Source: a bacterium | Lineage (GTDB): Bacteria; Planctomycetota; SZUA-567 | Assembly: GCA_003245715.1 (NCBI GenBank) | Contig: QKCJ01000054.1 | Span: 28,781-92,780 of the forward strand | DNA length: 64,000 nt | Direction: 5' to 3' | In this document: positions 18,396 through 27,979 of the stretch, piece after piece | Layout: every line of letters starts with the position of its first letter | Position numbering within the stretch: position 1 is the stretch's first letter | Made by a program: the position numbers and the translations under genes | Notes under the pieces: generated by a model | What the model saw: the letters and a program-made list of their open reading frames with translations, nothing else | What the model was told of the DNA's origin: nothing | The model's database searches: none

Positions 18396-19435
18396 TGACT
18401 GACAAAGAATTGATTGCAAAATCAGTCAGAGAAGCACGGATACTTATTGTTGATGATGATTCGGAGATGACTGCGCTTCTTGAGCATCATCTCAGTTCCA
18501 GTGGCTATGAGAATATTACTGTTACCCATAGCGGAACTGAAGCAATTGAGTTTATCAGTGAGAGGAAAAACAAACGTAACCCGTTTGATCTGGTGATACT
18601 TGACCTGTGTTTTCCCGGAAATATTACTGGTGAGGATGTTTATAACTATATCAGTAAAAATGAAGATATTTCGATAATCATTGTCAGCGCGCTATCAGCC
18701 AAGGAAGATATCCGTGATGCGCTGCGGTCAAAGGTCGTCGACGAATATCTGGTAAAACCGGTTGATTTTGACATTCTGCGCCTGGTGATCGAGCGGTCAC
18801 TGAGCCACCGGCTCTTTATTTCGCATCTGCAGGCCTCGCGTAACCGTAACCAGAAGATGTTCCTTAATATTCTGCAGGTTATGGCCAAGGTGCTGGAAGC
18901 CAAAGACAGCAATACCAGAAGCCATAGTGAAAATGTTGCCAAATACGCGCGGCAGATTGCCAAGAAAATCGGTTATACCGATCAGGAAATGGAAGCGATT
19001 CAGATTGCCGGTATTCTCCATGATTTTGGCAAGATCGGTGTGGATGAGGCGCTCCTGCGAAAGCCCGGCAGCCTTACCCGCGATGAATATGAGAATATCA
19101 AGCAGCATCCGCTGATTGCCAGTATTATCCTTGAACCGCTTGACGAGCTTAAACTGGTTATCAAGGATATCCGCCACCATCATGAGCGTTATGACGGCTC
19201 AGGTTATCCGGATGGTCTGGTTGGCGGGGATATCCCCCTCGGCGCACGGATACTGTCAATTGCCGACTCTTATGACGCAATGACCAGCCGCCGGTCGTAC
19301 CATGAACCTCTGGCGGCGCAAATAGCAATTGAGGAACTAAAACGCTGTGCCGGTTCCCAGTTTGACCCGGAACTGGTTATCATTTTTGAAGAGATAATCA
19401 TGGGACCGCAGACAAAAATATTTGATACCCTTTAG
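18395..19435 (+). CDS. Response regulator with HD-GYP phosphodiesterase output
   Basis: A 346-aa two-domain protein. The receiver (about residues 12-135) has VDDD, the phospho-acceptor Asp in LVILDLCFPG and a late Lys in YLVKPVD. The HD-GYP domain (about 160-345) shows HSENVAKYA, the HD pair in ILHDFGKIG, HPLIASIIL, and HHHERYDGSGYPDG containing the GYP signature. Such proteins hydrolyse cyclic di-GMP when phosphorylated. The start overlaps the argF stop by one base, with GGGGAG just upstream, so it is translated as part of the arginine operon. The partner kinase is unknown; the hybrid kinase at 23668 is a candidate by proximity only. Confidence 0.93.
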   Translation: MTDKELIAKSVREARILIVDDDSEMTALLEHHLSSSGYENITVTHSGTEAIEFISERKNKRNPFDLVILDLCFPGNITGEDVYNYISKNEDISIIIVSALSAKEDIRDALRSKVVDEYLVKPVDFDILRLVIERSLSHRLFISHLQASRNRNQKMFLNILQVMAKVLEAKDSNTRSHSENVAKYARQIAKKIGYTDQEMEAIQIAGILHDFGKIGVDEALLRKPGSLTRDEYENIKQHPLIASIILEPLDELKLVIKDIRHHHERYDGSGYPDGLVGGDIPLGARILSIADSYDAMTSRRSYHEPLAAQIAIEELKRCAGSQFDPELVIIFEEIIMGPQTKIFDTL

Positions 19436-19501
19436 GGCTTTGCGGAATTTGCATGACTCTGCATTTTCTTCAACCGCTTGGAAGTAGAAAAAATCAGGAT
19501 A

Positions 19502-20227
19502 ATGGCTAAAAAAAATAACGAACTTCGAGAAATTGCAATAACCAGAAATTTTACAGCTAATCCGGAAGGGTCTGTTCTTATATGCTGTGGTAATACCAGG
19601 GTTTTATGTACGGCAACGGTAGAAATGGGTGTTCCCCGTTTCCGCGAGGAGGTAGGCGGTGGCTGGGTGACGGCGGAGTATGGAATGTTGCCGCGCAGTA
19701 CTAACAGTCGTATGAAGCGTGAAGCCAAATCCGGTCAGCAGAGTGGTCGGACGCTTGAAATTTCGCGATTGATTGGCCGGAGTATGCGTGCGGCGGTTAA
19801 TCTTGCGGAACTTGGCAAGTACACGATAACCCTTGATTGTGATGTGTTGCAGGCTGATGGGGGTACGCGTTGCGCAAGTATAACCGGTGCGATGGTGGCG
19901 CTTATTGACGCATTACGCTGGATGAAGAAGAATAATCTTATCGAGAAGCTGCCGGTGGTTGATCTTGTGGCGGCGGTAAGTGTTGGAATTATCGACGGCA
20001 AGCCGGTGCTTGATCTTTGTTACGAGCAGGACAGTAACGCCGAGGTTGATATGAACATTGTTATGACCGGCGGCGGGAAATACATCGAAATTCAGGGAAC
20101 TGCCGAGGGTGAGCCGTTTACTGAGCGTCAGTTAGATACTTTGCGCAAGCTTGCAGCTGGCGGAATTAAGGATCTGGTGGCTGCGCAGAGAAAAGCACTT
20201 CGCCTGAAAGCCGGGGAGCTTAAATAA
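19502..20227 (+). CDS. rph: Ribonuclease PH
   Basis: A 241-aa 3'-to-5' phosphorolytic exoribonuclease that trims tRNA precursors. Family motifs include [67 protein letters not shown] and [12 protein letters not shown] start it at the ATG 19502 (MAKKNNEL), matching the family's usual length; an upstream in-frame TTG at 19478 is possible. It overlaps rdgB by one base (TAATG), a pairing seen in many bacteria. Confidence 0.95.
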   Translation: MAKKNNELREIAITRNFTANPEGSVLICCGNTRVLCTATVEMGVPRFREEVGGGWVTAEYGMLPRSTNSRMKREAKSGQQSGRTLEISRLIGRSMRAAVNLAELGKYTITLDCDVLQADGGTRCASITGAMVALIDALRWMKKNNLIEKLPVVDLVAAVSVGIIDGKPVLDLCYEQDSNAEVDMNIVMTGGGKYIEIQGTAEGEPFTERQLDTLRKLAAGGIKDLVAAQRKALRLKAGELK

Positions 20228-20820
20228 TGCCGAAGGTGGTTCTGGCGAGTCGCAACAAAAAAAAGCTTGCTGAATTGCAGGAAATTTTCAGCAGTTGCGG
20301 GCTTGAGTTGGTCAGTGCGCTTGATTATCCTGAGCTTGAGGATGTCGAAGAGACGGGATTTACATTTGCAGATAATGCTGCTCTGAAGGCTGAATATATT
20401 GTTAAAACCTTGAATTTGCCGGCTATTGCCGATGATTCGGGACTGGTTGTGGATGTCCTTGATGGTGCGCCGGGGGTACGGTCTGCGAGGTTTGCCGGTG
20501 AGGGGGCGAGTGACGCGGCTAATAATCTTTTGCTCCTTGATAAGCTCAGGGAAGTTGCGGATAAAGAGAGAACGGCCCGTTTTAAGTGCGTTATTGCTTT
20601 TGCCCGACCCGGAGAGGATACCGTCTTTTTTGAGGGTGAGACGGAGGGGCTGATTCTGCAACAGGCGGCAGGCGAGGGCGGTTTTGGTTATGACCCGCTG
20701 TTTTATTCGCTCGAACTGAATAAAAGTTTTGCCGAGGCGGCTGGCGCTGAAAAGAATTCAATCAGCCACAGGGGAAGGGCTGTTAATAAATTGATTAGTG
20801 TTATTAATGATTTGATTTAA
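20227..20820 (+). CDS. rdgB: dITP/XTP pyrophosphatase (Ham1/RdgB)
   Basis: A 197-aa nucleotide-pool sanitising enzyme that hydrolyses ITP, dITP and XTP to monophosphates. It shows the N-terminal LASRNKKKLAELQEI substrate loop, ETGFTFADNAALKAEY, the DDSGLVVDVLDGAPGVRSARFAG core and GGFGYDPLFY, then ISHRGRAV near the end. It is coupled to rph upstream by a 1-base overlap and followed after 10 bp by the ROK kinase. Confidence 0.95.
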   Translation: MPKVVLASRNKKKLAELQEIFSSCGLELVSALDYPELEDVEETGFTFADNAALKAEYIVKTLNLPAIADDSGLVVDVLDGAPGVRSARFAGEGASDAANNLLLLDKLREVADKERTARFKCVIAFARPGEDTVFFEGETEGLILQQAAGEGGFGYDPLFYSLELNKSFAEAAGAEKNSISHRGRAVNKLISVINDLI

Positions 20821-20830
20821 GGATAAGAAC

Positions 20831-21787
20831 ATGAGCTCGTATGCAGTAGGTATTGATCTGGGTGGGACTAACGCCCGTTGCGCATTGATTAACGACAAGC
20901 ATGAGGTTCTGGCCCGCAACCGTTGTTCAACTCCGGTGGCTGAAGGTTTTGAGGCGGTTATGCACGCATTGGCTGATCTGGTTAAGCAAACCTTGTCTGA
21001 TGCCAATATTGAGCCGCTTGATATACGTGGCTTGTGTGCGGCTTGTCCTGGTCCTCTTGATGGAGGTAAGGGTATTGTTATTGAAGCGCCCAACCTAAAA
21101 TGGCGTAACGCTCCTGTCGCGCAGACGCTCTCCAGGCTTACCGGGATTCATTCAATACTTGAGAACGATGCTAATGCGGCCGGTTTTGGTGAATTCTGGG
21201 CGGGAGCCGGGCAGGGCTGTGACAGTATGATTATGATGACACTCGGTACCGGTGTTGGCGGCGCGGTTATTATTGATGGAAAACTTCGCCACGGTCCGAG
21301 CTGGACTGGCGGTGAGCTTGGCCATGTGGTTATTCAGGACGGTGGCAGGTTGTGCGGCTGCGGACAACGTGGCTGTATTGAAGCTTATTCATCTGCGACG
21401 GCTACTGTTGCGCGTTTTCGTGAAGGGTTGTCAATTGGCTGGCATAGTGTTCTCAGCGAGAAAGATCCTAATGAGATAACCTGCGCGGATATCTTTAATG
21501 CTGCTAAAGACGGTGATGATCTGGCGCGCCACACTGTTGAGGGTACTGCCCGGTATATCGCAATTATGGGTTCTAACATGGCTAATCTTCTGAACCCTGA
21601 CCGGATGGTTATCAGCGGGGGCATGATTCAGGCTGGTGATTTCCTCTTTGATATCATTAAAAAGGAATATCTCAAGCGTCCCTTTGAGACTCCGGTAAAG
21701 CATATGGAGATTATTCCGGCAAGCCTTGGCGAGGACGCTGGGGTTATTGGTGCGGCTGGCTGCGTTTTTGAATCAATGCTGCGTTAG
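20831..21787 (+). CDS. ROK family sugar kinase (glucokinase-like)
   Basis: A 318-aa ROK kinase. IDLGGTNARCALI near the N-terminus is the phosphate-binding loop, ENDANAAGFGEF carries the catalytic Asp, TLGTGVGGAVIIDG is the second phosphate loop, and GELGHVVI followed by CGCGQRGCIEAYSS forms the ROK zinc motif. Glucose is the most likely substrate by resemblance to GlcK, but N-acetyl sugars are possible. It lies in the rph-rdgB run, with a hairpin terminator after it. Confidence 0.92.
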   Translation: MSSYAVGIDLGGTNARCALINDKHEVLARNRCSTPVAEGFEAVMHALADLVKQTLSDANIEPLDIRGLCAACPGPLDGGKGIVIEAPNLKWRNAPVAQTLSRLTGIHSILENDANAAGFGEFWAGAGQGCDSMIMMTLGTGVGGAVIIDGKLRHGPSWTGGELGHVVIQDGGRLCGCGQRGCIEAYSSATATVARFREGLSIGWHSVLSEKDPNEITCADIFNAAKDGDDLARHTVEGTARYIAIMGSNMANLLNPDRMVISGGMIQAGDFLFDIIKKEYLKRPFETPVKHMEIIPASLGEDAGVIGAAGCVFESMLR

Positions 21788-21811
21788 CACTTTCTGCAAC
21801 AATTTCAAGAC

Positions 21812-21847
21812 CGCCAGATGCTGCTTATGCATCTGGTGTGTTTATTA
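21812..21847 (+). terminator. Hairpin terminator after the ROK kinase gene
   Basis: A 9-bp stem with one wobble (21812-21820 with 21830-21838) and a 9-nt loop, followed by TGTTTATT. It separates the arg-rph-rdgB-kinase run from lepA, although partial read-through is likely because lepA starts only 27 bp further on. Confidence 0.6.
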
Positions 21848-21873
21848 TAAAGGCGAGGTAATACTAAAACAAA

Positions 21874-23667
21874 ATGAAGACCGCAAATATTCGAAATTTC
21901 AGCATTATCGCTCATATCGACCATGGCAAGAGTACACTTGCTGACCGGATGTTGCTTGAGACGGGTATGGTTGCTGAGCGAGAATTTCGTGAACAGCTTC
22001 TCGATGACATGGATATTGAGCGTGAGCGCGGCATCACCATTAAAGCGCGTTCGGTGGCGATGAATTACAAACAGGGCAATGAAGATTACCTGCTTAATCT
22101 GATTGATACGCCCGGACACGTTGACTTTACTTATGAAGTTTCGCGTTCACTTGCGGCTTGCGAGGGGGCTTTGCTGGTTGTGGATGCTTCGCAGGGAATC
22201 GAGGCGCAGACCATTGCTAATGCTTATCTGGCAATTGAGCATGATCTGCGGATTATTCCGGTTGTCAACAAGATTGACCTGCCGCATGCGATGCCTGATG
22301 ATATCCGTGATGAACTGGTGGATTTTCTTGGTTGTGATCCGGATGAAGTGATCTTTACCAGCGCCAAGACCGGGCAGGGGATCAAGGAAGTTCTTGCGGC
22401 GATTGTGCGTGATATACCCCCGCCTCCCGGTGACGAAAATGCAACTTTGCGCAGCCTGATTTTTGATTCGGTATATGATGATTACCGTGGTGTGATTACC
22501 CATATCCGGGTAATTGACGGCAGTGTTAAAAAAGGTGATATGGTAAAGATGGTTGCCAGTGGGGTCGCCTATGAAATAACTGAGATCGGCACCTTTGTTC
22601 CGGCGATGAAGCCTTGCCGGGAGCTTACTACTGGGCAGGTTGGCTATGTTGTCGGTAATCTCAAGGACCTGCGCTCGGTCAAGGTTGGCGATACCCTATG
22701 TCCGGATAAAACGGAGGTTGTGCCGCTTGAGGGGTATGAAGAACCCAAGAGTATGGTCTATTGCGGGCTTTATCCCTCATCTTCCGAGAACTTTGAAAAT
22801 CTGCGCCGGGCTCTTGAGAAGCTTTCTCTCAATGACTCATCCTTTACTTTTGAGCCCGAGACCTCGCAGGCTCTTGGCTTTGGCTACCGTTGTGGCTTTC
22901 TTGGAATGCTTCACATGGAGATCATTCATGAGCGCCTTGAACGCGAGAGTGATCTTGACCTGGTCATGACTGCTCCTAATGTTACCTACAAGGTTGTACT
23001 CGGCAACGGCGAGACTATTGATGTGCATAGTGCGGCGGATGTTCCGGATGCTTCGGCGATTAATGATTTTCTTGAACCGATTGTCAAGTTACAGGTAATG
23101 GTTCCCAAGGAATTTGTCGGTACGATCATGACCCTTGTTGAGGAGCGCCGCGGTATCTATAAAGGCCTTGAATATATCGGCGCACACCGGGCGCTGATTA
23201 ATTATGAAATACCTTTCGCTGAAATTGTCTACGATTTCTATGACGTGCTTAAGAGTTCAACGCGCGGTTATGGAACGATGGATTATGAAATTTTGCGCTA
23301 TCAGTCTGAAGATCTCTGCAAGATGGATATACTTGTACACCAGATACCGGTTGATGCGCTTTCTGTGGTCTGTCTTAAGTCGCAGGCACAGAGACGGGGC
23401 AGGGCTGTTCTGCAGAAACTGCGTCAGGAAATACCTCGTCATATGTTTCAGGTTGCGCTTCAGGCCGCGGTTGGTGCGAAGGTTCTTGCCCGCGAAAACA
23501 TAGCCCCCTACCGTAAAAATGTTACTGCCAAGTGTTATGGTGGTGATATTACCCGTAAGCGTAAACTGCTTGAGAAGCAGAAAGAGGGAAAGAAACGTAT
23601 GCGTACGGTCGGTAATGTAACTGTTCCGCAGAAAGCGTTTCTTGCTGTTCTTAATACCAAGGACTGA
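21874..23667 (+). CDS. lepA: Elongation factor 4 (LepA)
   Basis: A 597-aa translational GTPase. GTPase motifs are AHIDHGKS (G1), RGITIKARS (G2), DTPGHVDF (G3) and NKIDLPHA (G4). The LepA-specific C-terminal domain ends with RKNVTAKCYGGDITRKRK and GNVTVPQKAF. The length is canonical. It acts on stalled or back-translocated ribosomes. The stop codon abuts, without a single spacer base, the stop codon of the convergent hybrid kinase, leaving no room for a terminator between them. Confidence 0.97.
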   Translation: MKTANIRNFSIIAHIDHGKSTLADRMLLETGMVAEREFREQLLDDMDIERERGITIKARSVAMNYKQGNEDYLLNLIDTPGHVDFTYEVSRSLAACEGALLVVDASQGIEAQTIANAYLAIEHDLRIIPVVNKIDLPHAMPDDIRDELVDFLGCDPDEVIFTSAKTGQGIKEVLAAIVRDIPPPPGDENATLRSLIFDSVYDDYRGVITHIRVIDGSVKKGDMVKMVASGVAYEITEIGTFVPAMKPCRELTTGQVGYVVGNLKDLRSVKVGDTLCPDKTEVVPLEGYEEPKSMVYCGLYPSSSENFENLRRALEKLSLNDSSFTFEPETSQALGFGYRCGFLGMLHMEIIHERLERESDLDLVMTAPNVTYKVVLGNGETIDVHSAADVPDASAINDFLEPIVKLQVMVPKEFVGTIMTLVEERRGIYKGLEYIGAHRALINYEIPFAEIVYDFYDVLKSSTRGYGTMDYEILRYQSEDLCKMDILVHQIPVDALSVVCLKSQAQRRGRAVLQKLRQEIPRHMFQVALQAAVGAKVLARENIAPYRKNVTAKCYGGDITRKRKLLEKQKEGKKRMRTVGNVTVPQKAFLAVLNTKD

Positions 23668-26600
23668 TTACTGCTGCTCTCTCAGATTCAGCCAGTGTAC
23701 TCTTACTTTTTCAAAAAATGCCGATGCTGCTTCTATCAGCTTCGGTATTTTTGTATAATCTTTATTCTGGCTCAGGCGGTTGATTTTTTTAAATGCCTGA
23801 TGCAGGTTATCAAGACCCATGTAGCCTGTACCGCTTTTAAGCTGATGTGAGATTTTCTGGATCTTATCAAAATCCTTGACCTTTAGACAATATTCAATTT
23901 CGTGAAGCATCTTTGCCGAATCATTCATAAACATATCAAAAGCCTGTTCGGCTAGTTCCGTTTTGCCAAGGAAGTAGCGTTGTATTGTGCTTTGAGATGG
24001 CAATTGCGCGGGCAGTTGGGAGTTTATGTCTAACAGGAATTCTTCTGCGTCATCATTGACAGGTTTTGCCGCGCCGGTATTTGGCGTTTTACTTTCCCTC
24101 TTAACAGGCGTGGGCGTGTCGGTTGTTGTTTCCTGCGCGGAATTGTCTGAGCGGGGCAGCCATTTATCAAGCATTGTTATGAATGAGTCGCGGGTAAAGG
24201 GCTTGTTCATGAAATCATTTATCCCTGATGCGGAGCCTTCCTTAATGACTTCATCAGTAAGATTGGCGGTCATGCCGACAATTGGGGTATTGTTATTGAT
24301 AATGTCTTTGCGTATGTGTGCGGCAACTGAGTAGCCGTTGGAATCTGGAAGTTGGATATCGGTGAGGATCAGGTCATATTTATTTATGGCTGAAAGCTGT
24401 ATCGCTTCTTCAGCGCTGGTTGTACTCTCAAGTTCGTGTCCGGCTGCAAGAATAAAGGCTTCGATAATTTTACTGTTAACAACATAGTCCTCAATTAACA
24501 GGATTAAATGTTTCTTTGTGTTAATTTTGACGGGTTTGATTTTGCTGTCAGTAATCTCGAGATTATCAACCTGAATGTGTTTGAGGTTGAGTATAACGGT
24601 AAATATTGTCCCCTGACCGGGAGTACTCTGTAGCTTGATGTCGCCTCCCATTAGCCTTGTAAGATTAAGGGCAATTGTTGTTCCAAGCCCTGAACCGCCG
24701 AAATCACGGGAAATAGTCGGGTCTGCCTGCTGGAAGCTTTTGAAAATTTCCTGTTGCTGTTCAGGCGCAATGCCGATTCCGGTGTCGATAATTGAAAATT
24801 CAAGTGTATCTGTTCCGTCCTGATTCTCCGCACTTACCCGCAGGGTTACCGAACCTTTTAAGGTGAATTTAATTGCATTGGACAACAGGTTGAGAATCGT
24901 CTGCTTGATTCTCAGAGGGTCGCCATAGTAGGTCTGTTCAACACTGCTGGCAATATTCATATAAAAATAGATTTCATTGTTTCTAGCGAGGACTTCGGCA
25001 GTTGCTCCAATTTCGTTTAAAAGTTTCCGTAGGTCGAATATTTCATTGTTAATGGTTAATTTGCCAGCTTCAACTTTTGCATTGTCAAGGAGGTCATTCA
25101 CCAGATTTATAAGATGCCGGGATTCAACATTAATGCCTTCGATCCATTTGTCGTGTGCGGTAGCTCTGGGATCTGTCATCAGTAATTCAGAGAACCCCAT
25201 AATCGCAGTCAACGGTGTTCTCAATTCGTGTGAGACGTTATTGATAAATTCGGTTTTGACGCGGCTATTATGTTCGGCTTCATTCTTGGAGCGGAGTAAC
25301 CGCTCTTCGGCAATCTTCATATCCGAAATATCATGGATTACTGATTGTAATACAGAGCGTCCCTGAACCTGGGTTATTGTTGAACTTATTGTAACCGGTA
25401 TCCTTTTTCCCTTTACATCGATAATTTCAGATTCTGTTGAAAAAGATTCAGTCTTTACCTGTTTTTCCAGAAGGTATTGATAGAGGTCTTCAGGCGGGAA
25501 AATCGTCTCATACGGCTGCCCGATAAGTGAAGAGTGCGAGCGTTTGGTTAATTTGGCAAGGGAATGGTTGCAATTAAGGATCAATCTGGTTTGTGGATCA
25601 CACCAGACGATTGCGTCAATTGAGGTCTCGAAAATTAATTTGAAGCGCTGGTTGCTGATTGACAATTCATGCTCATCACGTTCCAGGCGCTCAAGCATAC
25701 GGTTGAGGGCATTTGAAAAAGCACCAATTTCATCCCGGTCATTATTGAATTCGATTCTTTTGGTTATGTCGCCAGTAAGTGAGATTGAGCTGATACACAA
25801 AAGCATTGAACGGATACGGCTGAGTATGGAGTGTTCAAGGAAGAAGAATATCATGACAATGTTAATCAGGATAAATGCGGCGATAACCAGAATGAAATTA
25901 TAGAACGCTGTCATGCCACGGGTGTATACGGTCCGGTCCTGCTGTGCCAAAAGCCAGAAAGCAGGGGTGTTATTGATATCTCGGTAAAGTACAGCGCAGT
26001 AGTTCTTGTTATCCTCAGTAAAGACGTGGATATTGTTGTCCAGAAGGCTGGAGTTCATTTCATATTGCTTTGCCGGCATTTGGTCTGCGTCATTTATATT
26101 GATTATCTTGTAATTTTTCCATATATCTGTCTTGAGTACGCAGGAAAGGCAATGCCCTGTTCTTGAGCCTATAACCAGAATGCCGGTAGGTTTATTATCC
26201 TGGAAATTTTTAAAGATCGGATTGCAGGAGATAAATAAAATATTATCACCGGTACAGAGAAATCCTGATACCGGCTCTCCTTTTAAGGCTCTTTCGGCGT
26301 AACCTTCCTCAATAATACGTAATCGTGGAATTGGTGAGGTGGGAAATGTCTGGTTAGTCTTGTGGTTGTAATTTGCTTCATACAGGGGCGCCAGATTGGA
26401 ATTAAGAATTAGGGCGTAGTCAACTGTTTGGGTGTTGCCGAAAATCTTAGGGATAAAAGTTTTTTCGATATAATCATTATTTGGTGTGACGGTGTAGTTG
26501 TATAAGCCGTCGCAGATACTCCAGCTTTTGGCAAAGTTTCTTACTGTGTTAAGGTAATTGGAAATCTGTTCCTGGCCATAATAGGCCAGGTTTTCGACTT

Positions 26601-26721
26601 CCTTTGTTTCGTATTTATTGATTGCGGAGTTTATCATCGAATATGATATGATGATAAAGCCTGTCGTCAGAAACAGGTAGATGCTCAGAAATAAAAGTAA
26701 CGCTTTAGACCTGAGTTTCAT
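23668..26721 (-). CDS. Hybrid sensor histidine kinase (CHASE4-like, HAMP, PAS, HK, REC, HPt)
   Basis: A 1017-aa membrane kinase. TM1 is at residues 7-30. An extracytoplasmic region with SWSICDGLYNYTVTPNNDYI resembles CHASE4 and extends to TM2 (about 268-293). HAMP follows (about 295-345), then PAS (about 360-475). HisKA has NVSHELRTPLTAI (His about 500) and the ATPase domain has DTGIGIAPE and GGSGLGTTIAL. The receiver (about 745-860) has Asp in LILTDIQLPD. A C-terminal HPt carries HQLKSGTGYMG (about residue 955). The presence of both receiver and HPt implies a full phosphorelay to an external response regulator. It lies 34 bp after argJ, so it is likely cotranscribed. Confidence 0.93.
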   Translation of the reverse strand: MKLRSKALLLFLSIYLFLTTGFIIISYSMINSAINKYETKEVENLAYYGQEQISNYLNTVRNFAKSWSICDGLYNYTVTPNNDYIEKTFIPKIFGNTQTVDYALILNSNLAPLYEANYNHKTNQTFPTSPIPRLRIIEEGYAERALKGEPVSGFLCTGDNILFISCNPIFKNFQDNKPTGILVIGSRTGHCLSCVLKTDIWKNYKIININDADQMPAKQYEMNSSLLDNNIHVFTEDNKNYCAVLYRDINNTPAFWLLAQQDRTVYTRGMTAFYNFILVIAAFILINIVMIFFFLEHSILSRIRSMLLCISSISLTGDITKRIEFNNDRDEIGAFSNALNRMLERLERDEHELSISNQRFKLIFETSIDAIVWCDPQTRLILNCNHSLAKLTKRSHSSLIGQPYETIFPPEDLYQYLLEKQVKTESFSTESEIIDVKGKRIPVTISSTITQVQGRSVLQSVIHDISDMKIAEERLLRSKNEAEHNSRVKTEFINNVSHELRTPLTAIMGFSELLMTDPRATAHDKWIEGINVESRHLINLVNDLLDNAKVEAGKLTINNEIFDLRKLLNEIGATAEVLARNNEIYFYMNIASSVEQTYYGDPLRIKQTILNLLSNAIKFTLKGSVTLRVSAENQDGTDTLEFSIIDTGIGIAPEQQQEIFKSFQQADPTISRDFGGSGLGTTIALNLTRLMGGDIKLQSTPGQGTIFTVILNLKHIQVDNLEITDSKIKPVKINTKKHLILLIEDYVVNSKIIEAFILAAGHELESTTSAEEAIQLSAINKYDLILTDIQLPDSNGYSVAAHIRKDIINNNTPIVGMTANLTDEVIKEGSASGINDFMNKPFTRDSFITMLDKWLPRSDNSAQETTTDTPTPVKRESKTPNTGAAKPVNDDAEEFLLDINSQLPAQLPSQSTIQRYFLGKTELAEQAFDMFMNDSAKMLHEIEYCLKVKDFDKIQKISHQLKSGTGYMGLDNLHQAFKKINRLSQNKDYTKIPKLIEAASAFFEKVRVHWLNLREQQ

Positions 26722-26755
26722 TTACACCCGCCTCTCACATACAACGCTCATTGTA

Positions 26756-27943
26756 TCAAGTATGGTAGTCCGCATTGATCTTAACGTAATCATACGAGAA
26801 GTCGCAAGTATAGAATATTGCACCTGCTGCCCCGCAGTTAAGATTAATTATAATCTCTACGGTTTTTTTCGCCATCTTTTTTGATAAAGAAGCCGCGTTG
26901 AATTTTGCCGGCGTTCCCTTTTTATAAATCATCTCGCCACAGAGTGAAATATCAGTTTTCTCTTCAATCATAAAGCAACCGCTTCTTCCGGTTGCGGCAA
27001 TGATTCGTCCCCAGTTGGGGTCATTGCCGAACATTGCGGTTTTTACCAGCGGGCTTTCGGCTACCGTCTTGGCAACCTTTTCTGCATCTTTTTTGCTTTT
27101 GGCGTTATTAACCACAACCTTCACCAGCTTGGTCGCGCCTTCGCCGTCGCGGGCAATCTGCTCCGCGAGTGAGATGCAGACGTCTTTTAGCGCCTGGGCA
27201 AACTCATCATAATCCTTGCCGTTTGGCTTACTGATTATTTTATTTCCGGCTTTGCCGCTAGACATAACAATAACAGTGTCATTGGTCGAGGTGTCGCCGT
27301 CTACAGTAACGCAGTTGAAAGAAACATTAACCGCGTCTGTCAGAGCCTTCTGTAGAACTGCTGGTGTTATCGCAATATCTGTTACAATGTAGCCAAGCAT
27401 GGTTGCCATATTCGGGGCAATCATGCCGCTGCCTTTGCAGGCTCCGGCTATCAGTCCGCCACAGGCTTTGGCGGAGGCGATTTTCTTGACCAGATCGGTA
27501 GTCAGGATGGCATTAGCGAAGTCTGCGCCGTTGCTGCCTTTCTGTTTGGCGATCATTTCGATACCGCCGCGAACTTTATCCATCGGCAGCTGCTCTCCGA
27601 TAATCCCTGTAGAGCAGACCAGCACTTCATGCTTCTTGCAGCCGATTAAATCCGCTAGTAAGCGTGCGCTTTCGTTAGTATTATTGATACCTTCCTTACC
27701 GGTACAGGCGTTGGCGTTACCGGCATTTACCAGCATGGCTTTGCTGAGCCCGTTTGATTTTTTTAGTGCGGCTTTTGAGAATTTAACCGGAGCCGCAGCT
27801 ACTTTATTCTTGGTAAAACAGGCAGCAGTAGCGTAGGGCTCATCGGCGATAATGGCTGCCATATCAGCCTTGCCGGATTTTTTTATTCCAGCGGTTACTG
27901 CCTTGAAGGAAAACCCCTTTACTTTATCCAATATATTTTTCAT
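26756..27943 (-). CDS. argJ: Bifunctional glutamate N-acetyltransferase / amino-acid acetyltransferase
   Basis: A 395-aa ArgJ that recycles the acetyl group from N-acetylornithine to glutamate. The self-cleavage site is visible in IAPNMATMLGYIVTD, where Thr becomes the N-terminal nucleophile of the beta chain. GNANACTGKEG and GNDPNWGRIIAATGRSG are further signatures. With argB, argD and argF in the convergent operon it completes the cyclic acetyl pathway. It sits in a reverse run after the lipoprotein gene (36-bp gap) and before the hybrid kinase. Confidence 0.96.
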   Translation of the reverse strand: MKNILDKVKGFSFKAVTAGIKKSGKADMAAIIADEPYATAACFTKNKVAAAPVKFSKAALKKSNGLSKAMLVNAGNANACTGKEGINNTNESARLLADLIGCKKHEVLVCSTGIIGEQLPMDKVRGGIEMIAKQKGSNGADFANAILTTDLVKKIASAKACGGLIAGACKGSGMIAPNMATMLGYIVTDIAITPAVLQKALTDAVNVSFNCVTVDGDTSTNDTVIVMSSGKAGNKIISKPNGKDYDEFAQALKDVCISLAEQIARDGEGATKLVKVVVNNAKSKKDAEKVAKTVAESPLVKTAMFGNDPNWGRIIAATGRSGCFMIEEKTDISLCGEMIYKKGTPAKFNAASLSKKMAKKTVEIIINLNCGAAGAIFYTCDFSYDYVKINADYHT

Positions 27944-27979
27944 TTTATCAAACCTTGTAAAAAAGGATTATAACTTAAG

